Source: Rhodothermia bacterium (GTDB lineage: Bacteria > Bacteroidota > Rhodothermia > Balneolales > Balneolaceae). Taken from it: a stretch of 64,000 bases of DNA. The DNA is taken from the NCBI GenBank assembly GCA_030427885.1, contig JAUICM010000002.1, positions 496,001-560,000 on the forward strand. The letters run 5' to 3'. The notes beneath the pieces were generated by a model. That model had not been told where the DNA came from and ran no database searches. It was given only the letters and a program-made list of their open reading frames with translations. A program made the translations under genes and the position numbers. Positions 1 through 9,881 of this stretch are shown here, in pieces (the stretch's first letter is position 1; every line of letters starts with the position of its first letter).

Positions 1-2436
1 AATAATGTTGAATGGTCCGGTGATTTCACCCAGTACCGACCAGACGACGGGGCAGCTCCTTCGCAGGAAACAGCATTTAAAATCCTCTATGATGACAACA
101 ATCTCTATGTTGCTGTTCGTGCTTTTGATACTAATCCGGAAGAGATCGTTCAACGCCTTTCCCGTCGTGATGGGTTTGAAGGCGATTTCGTTGAAATAAA
201 CATAGATAGTTATTTCGATAAGCGTACCGCCTATTCTTTCTCAGCAACCGTTTCGGGTGTTAAAGGTGATGAAGCCATAACCGGTGATGGTGATAACTGG
301 GATTCAAACTGGGACCCTCTTTGGGATTTTGAAACCACCATAGATAATGAAGGCTGGATCGCTGAAATGAGAATTCCATTCACTCAACTCCGGTTCAGCG
401 CTAATGAAAATCAGGTATGGGGTATCCAGGTCATGCGAAGGTTGTACCGAAAAGATGAACGCTCAACCTGGAAGCATATTCCTCAGGACGAAGCCGGATG
501 GGTGAGTAACTTTGGAGAACTCCACGGTATAAAAAACATCAGACCTAAAAAGCAGGTCGAGATCGCACCATATACAGTGGCTAAACTAGAGCGCTACGAA
601 TCTGATCCCAATAACCCTTATCTGGATGGCAGTGATCCTTACCTAAATGCCGGGGTTGATGGCAAGATCGGTATCACAAATGATTTCACAGTCGATTTCA
701 CGATAAATCCTGATTTCGGACAGGTTGAAGCCGACCCATCTGAAGTAAACCTTACTGCTTTCGAATCATTTTTCGACGAAAAGCGCCCATTCTTTATTGA
801 GGGAAGTAATATTACAAGTTTTCAGATCACCGGCGGAGGTAACCCGTATTCATCCGACAACCTGTTTTATTCTCGTCGGGTGGGAAGATCACCTCAGAAC
901 TATCCGAACCTGAACTCATCAAATAACGAATATGCCAAGGTTCCTGAGAACACTACTATCTTAGGGGCGATTAAACTCACCGGAAAAACACAAAACGGAC
1001 TTTCTGTTGGAGTGATGGAAAGTCTTACCGCTGCAGAATTCGCAGATGTAAACCGGAATGGCGTTACAGGGGAAGAAATAATCGAACCAACAACTAACTA
1101 TTTTCTGGCAAGTGCTCAGCAGCAGGCTAACAATAACAACACCATTTTCGGTGGTATGTTTACAGCCACTAACAGAAACCTGAGCAGCCCAACCCTTAAT
1201 AACCTGAATAAAAGCGCCTACACAGGAGGGCTGAATTTCCAGCAATTCTGGAATGATAAAAAATACTATCTCAGCTCTAATATCGTGATGAGTCACATCA
1301 CAGGAACGGCAGAAGCCATTCAATTGCAACAGGAATCATCCCGGCGATATTTTCAACGACCCGACAACGATTATACCGACTACGACCCAACACGTACTTC
1401 CCTGACCGGCCACGGAGGTATTGTTCAGTTTGGAAAGCAAAGCAGCAGTGGCTTCCGGTTTGTAAGCTGGCTTACCTGGCGGTCACCGGAACTTGAGCTC
1501 AACGACATGGGATACCTGCGCCAGAGCGATTCTATCTTTCAGGTGTTCTGGGCAAGTTACCGTTTTGCTAATCCTTTCAGCGTTTTCCGGTTTATGAACA
1601 TTAATTTCAATCAGTGGGCAGGATGGGATTTTGGAGGAACGAACACCTTTAAAGGCACTAATGTTAATTTGAATGCTCAGTTCCTGAATCATTGGTTTTT
1701 CGGAGGAGGTATTAACCTGGAGGGAGATGAGATCTCTAACACCTTCCTTAGAGGTGGTCCATCTATGAAATTACCTGGTGGCTGGAACTACTTCGTAAAT
1801 CTGGAGACCGACAACCGTAAGAAATTACAGTTTGGAGGAAGTCACAGCCAGTTCTGGAACTTTGGTAATATTGGTAATAACAAAGATTTTGGTGTTTTTG
1901 CAAGCTTCCGGCCAACCGATGCCTTGAGAGTTATACTGCGTCCGAATCTGAATCTCCGCAACCACACCCTGCAATACCTGAATACCGAAAATGTGGCTGG
2001 AGAAGATCGATACATATTCGGGTCTATCGACCAGAAAACGGTGGCCTTAACTGCCCGGCTTGATTTTACTTTGTCCCCTGATTTCACGATCCAGTACTAC
2101 GGCTCACCTTTCATCAGTGCCGTGGATTACTCTGAACCGAAATACATCACTAACCCACGTGCGGATAATTTCGAAGACCGATATGATGAGGATGTATCTT
2201 TTTCCAGCGAAGATTATGAAAACGGCTATGATTTCAATTTCCGCCAGTTCCGGTCAAACCTGGTCTTGAGATGGGAATACCGCCCCGGCTCTCTTGTTTA
2301 TCTCGTCTGGACTCAGGGTAGAACCGGCTTTGAAGAAACAGGCAGATTCTCTTATCAGGATGATTTCAATGACCTGTTTTCAGTGCACCCGCAAAACGTA
2401 TTCCTGATCAAATTCTCTTATTTGTTTGGATATTAA
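1..2436 (+). CDS. DUF5916 domain protein, 3' part (start lies before the window)
   Basis: The frame is open from the first base, so the gene begins upstream; the first ATG inside the window (367) is internal. The first about 120 codons resemble the carbohydrate-binding family 9-like sandwich found at the N-terminus of DUF5916 proteins, including a stretch with WDSNWDPLWDF. The rest, from about codon 180, is rich in alternating aromatic and polar strands (repeated GxNLNA, FxxGG patterns) and ends in KFSYLFGY, an aromatic last residue typical of outer-membrane beta-barrels. The motif FTVDFTINPDFGQVEADP is characteristic of this family. It probably sits in the outer membrane; function is unknown, though family members are often near TonB-dependent or protease genes. 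No terminator with a T-run follows. Confidence 0.85.
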   Translation, partial: NNVEWSGDFTQYRPDDGAAPSQETAFKILYDDNNLYVAVRAFDTNPEEIVQRLSRRDGFEGDFVEINIDSYFDKRTAYSFSATVSGVKGDEAITGDGDNWDSNWDPLWDFETTIDNEGWIAEMRIPFTQLRFSANENQVWGIQVMRRLYRKDERSTWKHIPQDEAGWVSNFGELHGIKNIRPKKQVEIAPYTVAKLERYESDPNNPYLDGSDPYLNAGVDGKIGITNDFTVDFTINPDFGQVEADPSEVNLTAFESFFDEKRPFFIEGSNITSFQITGGGNPYSSDNLFYSRRVGRSPQNYPNLNSSNNEYAKVPENTTILGAIKLTGKTQNGLSVGVMESLTAAEFADVNRNGVTGEEIIEPTTNYFLASAQQQANNNNTIFGGMFTATNRNLSSPTLNNLNKSAYTGGLNFQQFWNDKKYYLSSNIVMSHITGTAEAIQLQQESSRRYFQRPDNDYTDYDPTRTSLTGHGGIVQFGKQSSSGFRFVSWLTWRSPELELNDMGYLRQSDSIFQVFWASYRFANPFSVFRFMNINFNQWAGWDFGGTNTFKGTNVNLNAQFLNHWFFGGGINLEGDEISNTFLRGGPSMKLPGGWNYFVNLETDNRKKLQFGGSHSQFWNFGNIGNNKDFGVFASFRPTDALRVILRPNLNLRNHTLQYLNTENVAGEDRYIFGSIDQKTVALTARLDFTLSPDFTIQYYGSPFISAVDYSEPKYITNPRADNFEDRYDEDVSFSSEDYENGYDFNFRQFRSNLVLRWEYRPGSLVYLVWTQGRTGFEETGRFSYQDDFNDLFSVHPQNVFLIKFSYLFGY

Positions 2437-2512
2437 TGACTGTAAAGCTCTGAAAGTGATCTGAAACCTTATATCTTGCCCCGGTGCTTTACATCGGGAT
2501 GAGGCCACTTAC

Positions 2513-2941
2513 TTAATTATCATGTATAGAAAAATTGAAGGGCATTTCTTTTGTGCTTCTAACGGCTAAACCATCTTTTTTTGCAGCCTTATAAGTTGAT
2601 TCTCTTAGGAACTCAACTACAGCTTCATCAAGACAATATCCAAGACCTCGTATGATCTCGATCTTCTGAAGTTTTCCTGTTTTTGAAACCGTCACCTCTG
2701 CTATTACTTTTCCTTTAACTCCACTGGTTCTTGCCAGCCTTGGATACTTTATACCTGGAGCTGGACTACTTGCCACCTCGATTTCTTCGTCTACATCCTG
2801 AATAATCGGTGAATTATCTGTAATGGGCTCTTCCGTATAGTGGTCCTGTTCCTGAAAGCAGGAATAATTTGCTGTATTCTCTCCTGAATAACATGACACC
2901 ATTAAAAACCCGACCAGAGACAGGTATGTGAACTTATTCAT
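2513..2941 (-). CDS. TonB C-terminal domain lipoprotein
   Basis: Start chosen at 2941 rather than the ATG at 2977, because it gives a clean lipoprotein signal (MNKFTYLSLVGFLMVSC, lipidated Cys17). It also overlaps the upstream stop as ATGAATAA with GAGG just before it, implying translational coupling to the sterol desaturase gene. The mature protein has an acidic linker, then a TonB_C-like fold of about 80 residues beginning PGIKYPRLARTSGVKGK and containing VTVSKTGKLQKIEIIRGLG. At about 142 residues it has no proline-rich spanning arm and no transmembrane anchor beyond the lipid. It is therefore not a classical energy transducer; single-domain TonB_C lipoproteins are common in this phylum and their role is unclear. 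Confidence 0.7.
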   Translation of the reverse strand: MNKFTYLSLVGFLMVSCYSGENTANYSCFQEQDHYTEEPITDNSPIIQDVDEEIEVASSPAPGIKYPRLARTSGVKGKVIAEVTVSKTGKLQKIEIIRGLGYCLDEAVVEFLRESTYKAAKKDGLAVRSTKEMPFNFSIHDN

Positions 2942-3794
2942 TTTCCTCGTTTTCATTTTTATGGAATTTAGACCCAACCGGTGGGCGATATTTTTGAAAC
3001 GGGATCTTCAGCAGATTTACCACATCCTCATTTTCTTTGGGGTCCATATGAGTATCAATTCCGTACTTGAGTGACTTTGTGTCTTCTACCTCAGCGAAGG
3101 TTCCAAATACCCGATCCCATACAGCAAATATATTTCCGTAGTTGGTATCTGTTAGCGGCTGTGTATAGTGATGATGAACTTTGTGCATATAGGGCGTCAC
3201 AAACAAATAACTAAGAGCCTGATCCAGTTTTTTGGGCATTTTAATATTAGCGTGATTGAAGTGAGTAAATGCAGCCGACATCGTCTGATACAGGAATACG
3301 ATCCAGATCGGAGCGCCGGTGATCAATACACCCAAAATGGTGAACAACATTCTGAACACTGCTTCACCGGGATGATGTCGCAAACCCGTAGTCACATCAA
3401 CATTGGTATCGCTGTGATGCACCAGATGAAATTTCCACATGAATCTGACTTTATGCTCGACCCAATGAACCAGATAGGCTCCAAAGAAATCGAGAAGCAT
3501 TACTCCAACTATGACTTGAAGCCATATCGGCATCTGTATCCAGTTCAGAATGCCAAAATCATTTTCCACAGCCCAGGTTGAAGACCACAATAGTATCCCT
3601 GCAAATCCAAGTCCTATCAACACAAAAAATCCTGTAAGAACCGCATTGATAAGCGCGTGCCGGACTTTCTTATATCCAAACTCAAAAAGAGGAAATACCC
3701 CTTCAATTACCCAGAAAAGGAATATTCCGCCAATCAGAATACCCGCCCTGAAACTGGATGGTAAATTTTCAAAGAAATCTATTAATGCTTCCAT
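2934..3794 (-). CDS. Sterol desaturase / fatty acid hydroxylase family membrane protein
   Basis: This is an integral membrane di-iron enzyme of the fatty acid hydroxylase superfamily. The His clusters are H110xxxH114 (HWVEH), H123xxHH127 (HLVHH), H140-H141, H178xxH181 (HFNHA) and H204xxHH208 (HKVHH). Hydrophobic segments are near residues 17-35, 48-70, 88-110 and 150-170. Such enzymes hydroxylate or desaturate lipid chains or carotenoids using O2; the substrate cannot be read from sequence. Its stop overlaps the start of the TonB-domain lipoprotein gene by 8 bases. The C-terminus is charged (ENENEENE), which is unusual but harmless. Confidence 0.85.
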   Translation of the reverse strand: MEALIDFFENLPSSFRAGILIGGIFLFWVIEGVFPLFEFGYKKVRHALINAVLTGFFVLIGLGFAGILLWSSTWAVENDFGILNWIQMPIWLQVIVGVMLLDFFGAYLVHWVEHKVRFMWKFHLVHHSDTNVDVTTGLRHHPGEAVFRMLFTILGVLITGAPIWIVFLYQTMSAAFTHFNHANIKMPKKLDQALSYLFVTPYMHKVHHHYTQPLTDTNYGNIFAVWDRVFGTFAEVEDTKSLKYGIDTHMDPKENEDVVNLLKIPFQKYRPPVGSKFHKNENEENE

Positions 3795-3832
3795 ATCTGT
3801 ACTGACTTAACAACTTTCATCAACTATAAAAT

Positions 3833-3864
3833 AAAAAAGCCCCATGCACAAATGTCCATGAGGC
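3833..3864 (-). terminator. Rho-independent terminator after the metalloprotease gene
   Basis: Bases 3839-3846 (GCCCCATG) pair with 3857-3864 (CATGAGGC) with one mismatch. On the minus strand the hairpin is followed by six T (3838-3833). It lies 25 bases beyond the stop of the minus-strand protease gene ending at 3889. Confidence 0.75.
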
Positions 3865-3888
3865 CTCAGGATAAAAATCTAAGACTAC

Positions 3889-6366
3889 TTAGTTTTCATC
3901 AAAGATCGCATCAATACGTGATAGTGCGTCTTCAAGATGTACTCTGCTGGCACGATCAATATTTCCTGCATTTAATCTTCGGTTGATATCACGTTTCAAA
4001 ATATCAAGTTCATTCCGAACGATCGGACGGATATCAGACTGACTTACATCAACTCCACCAGCGGCAAAACCTGTGATCTCGTCATTCATCAGGTAATCCA
4101 TTCTGTCCAGATATCCACGCTGCAGATATCTGCGATGAACGTTGATATTCTGACCGGCACGAAGTTCACTCCATACACCGTTTCGAAGATCATCCATCAT
4201 CTCAATCAGAGTATAAGTATTTCCCGTCGAACGGGCTTCTGCGTCAACTAAACGACCAAGTCTTGAAGGACTAAGTACGCTGTTCAACGCTCCGACCTGA
4301 GCACTTCTGAACATTTCAACAGCTCCAGACTGATCGATCAGATTCAGGATCTCTGTATTATACGCCCAGGAAGGAGTTATGAAGGCGTGTTTATTAAGAA
4401 ACTCCATTGCACGCTTCTGATCCGATTCAGACACAACTTCATATACAGGACCTTCCTGCTCATAGGTTTTGTACGTTTGGTACACACCGCCGATGTAGGT
4501 AGTTACGTGACCAAGATACCTTCTCCACTGGGTAACTACGTTTCCGTAGATCTCTTCAAGATCATCGTAATCTTCACCTGGGGCTTCGATCCAATCAACC
4601 AGATTCTCAGTTATATTTTCAAGATTGGCTATACCGAGTTCACTTGCTCTCATTGCATCGTCACCAATCGCCTCTGTTTGCGATCTTGGATCAGCACCAG
4701 TTGAGTATCCATAAAAATATAGTGGATCATCTCCGTTGGTAACTATCCAGTCATTCAGGATCTCATTTTCATCGTCTGCATTCTCAATATCAGGAAACCA
4801 GGTATATCCCCATTTGATTGACCAGAGATCATATTCACCGATCATCGGGAAGAAATTGGTCACACCATCACCAGGCTGGGCCACATAATTGAAACGGGCA
4901 TAATCCATGATTGATGGAGCCACCCCATGAGTTGAAGTAAATTCAGGATCACGGAGTTGATCTACCGTATATCCAACACTTGATCCCATATTATGAGGCA
5001 ATCCAAGCGTGTGCCCTACCTCGTGTGCTGCTACAAAGCGAATAAGTTCCCCCATTAATTCTTCAGGGAAATTCACGGCACGGGCTTCGGGATTCGCTGC
5101 GGCTGTTTGTACAAAATACCAGTTACGAAGCAGGTTCATCACATTATGATACCACAGGATATCGCTCTCCAGGATCTGCCCTGTTCTTGGATCGTGTACA
5201 TGTGGGCCCTGTGCATTTTGAATTGGATTAGTGATATATCGGATCACAGAATAGCGCACATCCTCTGGTGAAAACTCCGGATCTTCTTCCGGGGTCGGGG
5301 CTTCTTTACCAATGATCGCATTCTTGAAACCAGCTGCTTCAAAAGCCTGGTTCCAATCCTCAATCCCCTGAATCAGATATTTTCTCCACTTCTCGGGAGT
5401 TCCTGGATCCAGGTAGTATATGATCGGTTCTACTGGTTCTACCAACTCACCTCTCAGGTATGCTTCTTTATCTTTTGGGATCAGCTTCCAACGGGTAATG
5501 AATCTGTTCTGAGCCGCTTTGTGCAGATCGGAACTGTAGTCATATTGTGAAAGTGAGAAGTATCCCACACGGGCGTCATGATTTCTAGGCATTGCCGGTT
5601 CCGCAGGAAGTAGGATCATGGATTGATTCATCTCCAGGGAAATAGTGCCTGTTTCATCATCATCAGGAGGACTTCCTGCGTCATAAGTCAAAATATGTCT
5701 TACCTCGATATTCTCAGGATAGCTCGACATCTTATCAATAAAAGAGCGGCTGCCATCAAGTCTGCGAACCTGAAAATTTCTTCTCTGACCTGAAGATAAT
5801 CCACTGATCAGTGGCACATCAGAGGTATAAAGACTGGTAACGTCGATCACAACTCCTGAACTATCTTCATTCAATGCTTCTATCTTAAATGAAGAAACAA
5901 CTGGTTCGAAATTGTTGTTGCGGACTGATTTGTAAACCGGATCATCCATATCCGCTACGCTTGAATAAGAAACATGGCGAAGAAGGATGTTATTTTCTTT
6001 TCGCTGCCATCTTACAACCTGCTGAGATCGTGCCTTTTGACCGGCACCACCAAAACTTAAGTTCTGTGTAGAACCTGCAACACGGCTCACAAGTAGCATT
6101 TCACGTTCCAGTACCGTATCTGGTATTTCGAAATAGTATTTATCGTCTACTTTGTGGACTGTAAAAAGACCTTCATCGGTCTTGGCATCTTTGGTGATCA
6201 CCTCGCTGTATTTCTTTAACTCACTCTTGGAAGCTGAAGGCTTTTTAGCGGATGGGGAAGATTGGCTTGAAGTAGCTGATTTACTGGATTGGCATCCCGC
6301 AAAGATCAATACACCAGCCAGGATCAGGGTTAATAGTTTCCCTGTAACTGATTTTCCGTAGTTCAT
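3889..6366 (-). CDS. Zinc metalloprotease lipoprotein, DUF5117/DUF5118/DUF4953 type
   Basis: An 825-residue exported protein. The signal MNYGKSVTGKLLTLILAGV runs to a lipobox at FAGC (about Cys25), followed by a Ser/Lys-rich linker. The catalytic motif H448E449VGH452TLG455LPH458 matches the metzincin consensus HExxHxxGxxH, and SIMDY downstream is the likely Met-turn. The N-terminal half has the strand-rich pattern of DUF5118/DUF5117 and the C-terminal part the DUF4953 pattern. It is thought to be a cell-surface or periplasmic peptidase; substrates are unknown. It appears monocistronic, with a terminator downstream and a 94-base gap before the preceding gene. Confidence 0.88.
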   Translation of the reverse strand: MNYGKSVTGKLLTLILAGVLIFAGCQSSKSATSSQSSPSAKKPSASKSELKKYSEVITKDAKTDEGLFTVHKVDDKYYFEIPDTVLEREMLLVSRVAGSTQNLSFGGAGQKARSQQVVRWQRKENNILLRHVSYSSVADMDDPVYKSVRNNNFEPVVSSFKIEALNEDSSGVVIDVTSLYTSDVPLISGLSSGQRRNFQVRRLDGSRSFIDKMSSYPENIEVRHILTYDAGSPPDDDETGTISLEMNQSMILLPAEPAMPRNHDARVGYFSLSQYDYSSDLHKAAQNRFITRWKLIPKDKEAYLRGELVEPVEPIIYYLDPGTPEKWRKYLIQGIEDWNQAFEAAGFKNAIIGKEAPTPEEDPEFSPEDVRYSVIRYITNPIQNAQGPHVHDPRTGQILESDILWYHNVMNLLRNWYFVQTAAANPEARAVNFPEELMGELIRFVAAHEVGHTLGLPHNMGSSVGYTVDQLRDPEFTSTHGVAPSIMDYARFNYVAQPGDGVTNFFPMIGEYDLWSIKWGYTWFPDIENADDENEILNDWIVTNGDDPLYFYGYSTGADPRSQTEAIGDDAMRASELGIANLENITENLVDWIEAPGEDYDDLEEIYGNVVTQWRRYLGHVTTYIGGVYQTYKTYEQEGPVYEVVSESDQKRAMEFLNKHAFITPSWAYNTEILNLIDQSGAVEMFRSAQVGALNSVLSPSRLGRLVDAEARSTGNTYTLIEMMDDLRNGVWSELRAGQNINVHRRYLQRGYLDRMDYLMNDEITGFAAGGVDVSQSDIRPIVRNELDILKRDINRRLNAGNIDRASRVHLEDALSRIDAIFDEN

Positions 6367-6460
6367 AATATTGATTGTTATTTAGGTCAAATAATAACCT
6401 AAATAATCTGACTACCTGAACCCGAAATCAACTGAATTCTGTAAAAAGATATCTACGGAA

Positions 6461-7336
6461 TTATCTCAGATATTCTCTGAACCATCCAATCGTCCAGTCG
6501 AGTAACTCTGCAAAAGGCTTAGGAAATTCCATTTCCTCAAAGGGATGTGCTACACCGTATGTGTGACCTGTATTAGCTACAAAACGGAGCTCTTTTTCTC
6601 TGGCTGCACAATGAATATGAAGCTCCTCTGAGTTTGTGTACGGAACACTTTCGTCATCCCTGGCATGAATAAATAATGAGGGCACTCGTACGTCTTCAAC
6701 ACGCTTGAGCGCTATAACTCTATCTTTGTTTTTAACAGCGTCCTCGTACACCACTTTATCCAGTTTCATAACTTGCTTAGTTCTGCTGTTCACAACTTCA
6801 GTAAATCCTTTGCTTTCCCAGTCTTTTTTCATCTGATCGGTCCAGAAATCAAGATAATCTGCCACAGCCGACCAGGTAACCAAACATTGTACTGCTTCAA
6901 ATTCTGCAGCGGCTGCAACTGCAACATGTCCGCCTCGCGAGTGACCTATCAACCCAACAACATCTGTATTCAGATGCGCCTGTTTATCACTGATCAGACC
7001 ACTCTGTAATGCTTTAATAACAGATTCGATATCATTAAGATCCTGCGTAAAAGTCTGACGCTCAAAAAGATCCGGTCGATCAAATTCTGTTCTCTTTTCA
7101 CCAACTCCGTTCAGAGAAAAATTCATGGCCACCACACCAAAGCCACTTCGGGCAAGGTCTTCGCATGCATCCGGAAATGCTCCCCAGTCCTTAAAGCCTT
7201 TGAAGCCATGCAGGAAAATAATAACAGGAAAATCGCGGTTTGTTCCGCTAATAGGTGAATAAAGGTCCCACTTTATGGGTAGTCCTTCAGTTGATTTTAT
7301 ACTTCCTGATGAAATTGAAATATTCTCGAATTCCAT
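6461..7336 (-). CDS. Alpha/beta hydrolase (dienelactone hydrolase / prolyl oligopeptidase-like)
   Basis: A cytosolic-looking 291-residue serine hydrolase. The nucleophile elbow is GHS133RGG. The acid is D227 or D228 in HARDDESVP, and the histidine is H258 in NTGHTYGVAH. The oxyanion strand is IIFLHGFKGFKDW near residue 40. The last hundred residues match the carboxylic-ester or peptidase lid plus core arrangement. The ATG is one base beyond the rluB stop, so it is the last gene of the rluB/scpB run. Substrate is unknown. Confidence 0.8.
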   Translation of the reverse strand: MEFENISISSGSIKSTEGLPIKWDLYSPISGTNRDFPVIIFLHGFKGFKDWGAFPDACEDLARSGFGVVAMNFSLNGVGEKRTEFDRPDLFERQTFTQDLNDIESVIKALQSGLISDKQAHLNTDVVGLIGHSRGGHVAVAAAAEFEAVQCLVTWSAVADYLDFWTDQMKKDWESKGFTEVVNSRTKQVMKLDKVVYEDAVKNKDRVIALKRVEDVRVPSLFIHARDDESVPYTNSEELHIHCAAREKELRFVANTGHTYGVAHPFEEMEFPKPFAELLDWTIGWFREYLR

Positions 7337-7337
7337 A

Positions 7338-8171
7338 TCAATTCTTTTTGAAATCTAATGCGTCCAGTTTTACTAGTTTTCTTAGGTCGTTTATTTCTTT
7401 TTGTTTCAAAAAACGCCAGCGGCCGTTACTTACATCTTTGAGATCCAGCCCGGCGTACTCCGTTCTTTTCAACTTGGTCACTTCTGTACCGTGGAATTCC
7501 ACCATTCGTCTTATCAGGCGGTTTCTTCCTTCAAACACTGAGATCAGGAATGTATTTTTCACATCTCCAAAGGGCATGATATTAAATCCTTTAGCCTTGC
7601 CATCATCAAGTTCTACTCCTTTTGCAAAAGCAGCTAATTCATCATCTGTGAGTGTTCTTTTTGTAGTCACCTCATAGGTCTTTTTCACTTTATAACTGGG
7701 GTGCATTAACCGGTGTGCAAGATCTCCATCATTGGTTAATATAAGCAGCCCGGTTGTATTTCGGTCCAGCCGGCCTACCGGATATACACGGTATCCTGTT
7801 GCATTTTCAATCTCATCGAGAACTGTATTTCGGCCTCTGTCGTCATCGGTTGTTGTAATGGTATTTTTTGGCTTATTCAGCAGTAAATAGACAAAAGGTT
7901 CCAGAGTGAGCCTCTGGCCGTCAACAACCACGGTGTCTTTGCGTTGTACTTTGTAGCCCATTTCTGTGACTACTTTTCCATTCACTTCAACTTTTCCCTC
8001 AGCAATATAGGTATCGGCTTCCCTGCGGGAACACAAGCCTGCATGAGCAATGAACTTATTTAAGCGAATATCTTCCGTTTTCGAGTAGTTCTGATCGACC
8101 TCATTCGAGTGGTTTTTCTTCTTTCTCTTATTTGGTGAACTTTTCCTTTTGTTAGGGCGCCGGTTACTCAT
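7338..8171 (-). CDS. rluB: rRNA pseudouridine synthase, RsuA/RluB family
   Basis: The protein converts a uridine of rRNA to pseudouridine. A very basic N-terminal tail (residues 1-25, many K/R/N) precedes an S4 RNA-binding domain (about 35-82, RLNKFIAHAGLCSRREAD). The catalytic domain carries the signature GRLD136RNTTGLLILTNDG with Asp136 as nucleophile. RluB modifies 23S rRNA and RsuA 16S; the family assignment between them rests only on general resemblance and on the common scpB-rluB gene order seen here. Its ATG overlaps the scpB stop (ATGA at 8171-8168). Confidence 0.88.
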   Translation of the reverse strand: MSNRRPNKRKSSPNKRKKKNHSNEVDQNYSKTEDIRLNKFIAHAGLCSRREADTYIAEGKVEVNGKVVTEMGYKVQRKDTVVVDGQRLTLEPFVYLLLNKPKNTITTTDDDRGRNTVLDEIENATGYRVYPVGRLDRNTTGLLILTNDGDLAHRLMHPSYKVKKTYEVTTKRTLTDDELAAFAKGVELDDGKAKGFNIMPFGDVKNTFLISVFEGRNRLIRRMVEFHGTEVTKLKRTEYAGLDLKDVSNGRWRFLKQKEINDLRKLVKLDALDFKKN

Positions 8172-8932
8172 TCTTCTTCATCTCCGGTTGGTTCCTCTGT
8201 TTCTCCAGGCTCTTCACTTTCGCTCTCATCCCTGGCTTCCGATTCTTCAGAATTTTCTACTATTTCCTCTTCTTTGATTTCTTCCTCCATATCTTCCATC
8301 ATCAGTTGCCGCTCTAACAATAACTGGCGATGTTCCGCCATGTCGTCATCTTTAAGGATCTCTTCGATCTCACGCGGTTTTGGAAGATCGTTCACAGAAT
8401 TCAACCCAAAATGCCTCAGAAAATGTTTGGTTGTGCGATACAATAATGGCTTTCCGGGACTGTCTGCCCTACCGGCAACCTCTATCAGTGCTTTTTCCAT
8501 CAGCTGACGAATAATATACCCCGAGTCAACACCTCGTATCTGATCAACCTCAGGCTTAGTGATCGGTTGACGATAAGCTACAATTGCAAGACTTTCAGTT
8601 GCTGACTGAGAAAGTTTCCGATAGGCATTTTCATGCTGAAATACACTCAACCAGTAGTGGAATTTCGACTCTGTTACAAATGTATAACCTCCGGCCAGCT
8701 TATCGATCCTGAAGCTCATGCCATTTTCATCATATCGTTGATTCAATTTATCAACAAAATCGGCCACCGTTTGTTCATCTATCTCGATCTGCTCTTCATT
8801 TTCGACTATGATCTCACGAATCTTATCTCCACTTATAGGCTCATCACTGGCAAATATCAAAGCCTCAATAACGGAAGAAAGTCTGCTTCCGTCGACAAAC
8901 TGATAATCATTGAATTTCTGTTTTTTACTCAC
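8168..8932 (-). CDS. scpB: Segregation and condensation protein B
   Basis: ScpB partners with ScpA and SMC in chromosome condensation. It has two winged-helix domains: residues about 15-85 (SSVIEALIFASDEPIS) and about 95-165 (LSQSATESLAIVAYRQPITKPEVDQIRG, then GKPLLYRTTKHFLRHFG). The last 60 residues are almost purely acidic (EEEIKEEEIVENSEESEA and beyond), a common low-complexity tail. The start overlaps the preceding M14 gene's end by 8 bases and the stop overlaps rluB by 4. scpA is not in this window. Confidence 0.9.
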   Translation of the reverse strand: MSKKQKFNDYQFVDGSRLSSVIEALIFASDEPISGDKIREIIVENEEQIEIDEQTVADFVDKLNQRYDENGMSFRIDKLAGGYTFVTESKFHYWLSVFQHENAYRKLSQSATESLAIVAYRQPITKPEVDQIRGVDSGYIIRQLMEKALIEVAGRADSPGKPLLYRTTKHFLRHFGLNSVNDLPKPREIEEILKDDDMAEHRQLLLERQLMMEDMEEEIKEEEIVENSEESEARDESESEEPGETEEPTGDEEE

Positions 8933-9881
8933 AATCCCTCACAATAAAAAATCCATCGTTACCCTGACTTTGGTAAAGGGGCATAAGGATGTACCCATCC
9001 GATTGAGCTGTTATCCTGCCGTGGCGATCTGTAGCCAGCCAGTCTCCTTTTTGCACAGGATCAAAGTTTTTGAATCCTTTATTCATCACGAACTCGTCGC
9101 CTTCCTCTATTACATGTTTATACTGAAAATCTACCTTATGAGGGAACCCCTCTATACGATCCATAAGGTAGGTATAATACTCACTAAATTTGTCCAGTTT
9201 TGTCGCTGGAATAAAACCAAGACTAACCATAAGTACAAAAAGCCCGGCTACAGCATTCTCTTTTGCCGCTTCGGTTCCATGGGTTCCGGTTTCGAAAGCA
9301 AAGCCAATATGACCAGCATTCTCAACATACTCCATCGATGTTCCAATGAGTGTATGTTGAATCCCAAATATCAATGGGATCTTTAACTGACTCAACAACT
9401 CAACATGTCTTGATTCATCTGGGGTGATACTGAACATTCCACCGCTGCCCGAAAAGGTATGAAGGTCGATATACACCACTTCCTGATCCGAAAATACGAT
9501 CGGATCAAGAATACTCAGTAATTCTTTTACCTCCCTGCGGTCCCGGGTTGACAATTCTTCATATGGAGTTCTTCTGATCTTATCCAGAATTGAGGTAACC
9601 CATAAACGATTCATATCCTCATCTACAAATCGTGTACTCTCATAAAGGGCGGTTAGATTACCTTTTAAGCCAATAAACCGGCCATGAATACTTTCGGACA
9701 ATGGCGATAGTACTTCCAGAACTTCTTCAATTGCACTAATACCTGTTGGCTCATTCCCGTGCATGCCAGCAATTGCGATTACAGTAGGACCGGGATTTTG
9801 CCCGTTTACTTCCCCTATTATATGATCTGCAATCCTTTCCGTATGATTTTCTTTTTCCTGCCGGACCAGCTCCATGCTCAC
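8925..9881 (-). CDS. Succinylglutamate desuccinylase/aspartoacylase family zinc deacylase
   Basis: An M14-like zinc amidase. The metal site is GMH41GNE44PTG with a second histidine at H141 in VYIDLHTFSGSGG; the probable catalytic glutamate is in FAFETGTHG. Members remove acyl groups from amino acids or small peptides. The length, 318 residues, is normal. Its ATG overlaps the stop of the upstream GCS2-CBS gene (ATGA at 9881-9878), so an amide-forming and an amide-cleaving enzyme are made together. The two may act on one small gamma-glutamyl or N-acyl metabolite; this is inference. Confidence 0.8.
   Translation of the reverse strand: MSMELVRQEKENHTERIADHIIGEVNGQNPGPTVIAIAGMHGNEPTGISAIEEVLEVLSPLSESIHGRFIGLKGNLTALYESTRFVDEDMNRLWVTSILDKIRRTPYEELSTRDRREVKELLSILDPIVFSDQEVVYIDLHTFSGSGGMFSITPDESRHVELLSQLKIPLIFGIQHTLIGTSMEYVENAGHIGFAFETGTHGTEAAKENAVAGLFVLMVSLGFIPATKLDKFSEYYTYLMDRIEGFPHKVDFQYKHVIEEGDEFVMNKGFKNFDPVQKGDWLATDRHGRITAQSDGYILMPLYQSQGNDGFFIVRDCE

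Noticed and set aside
2479-2497. Hairpin CCCGGTG-CTTTA-CATCGGG after the DUF5916 gene
   Set aside because: Stable but with no T-run on either strand, so not called a terminator.
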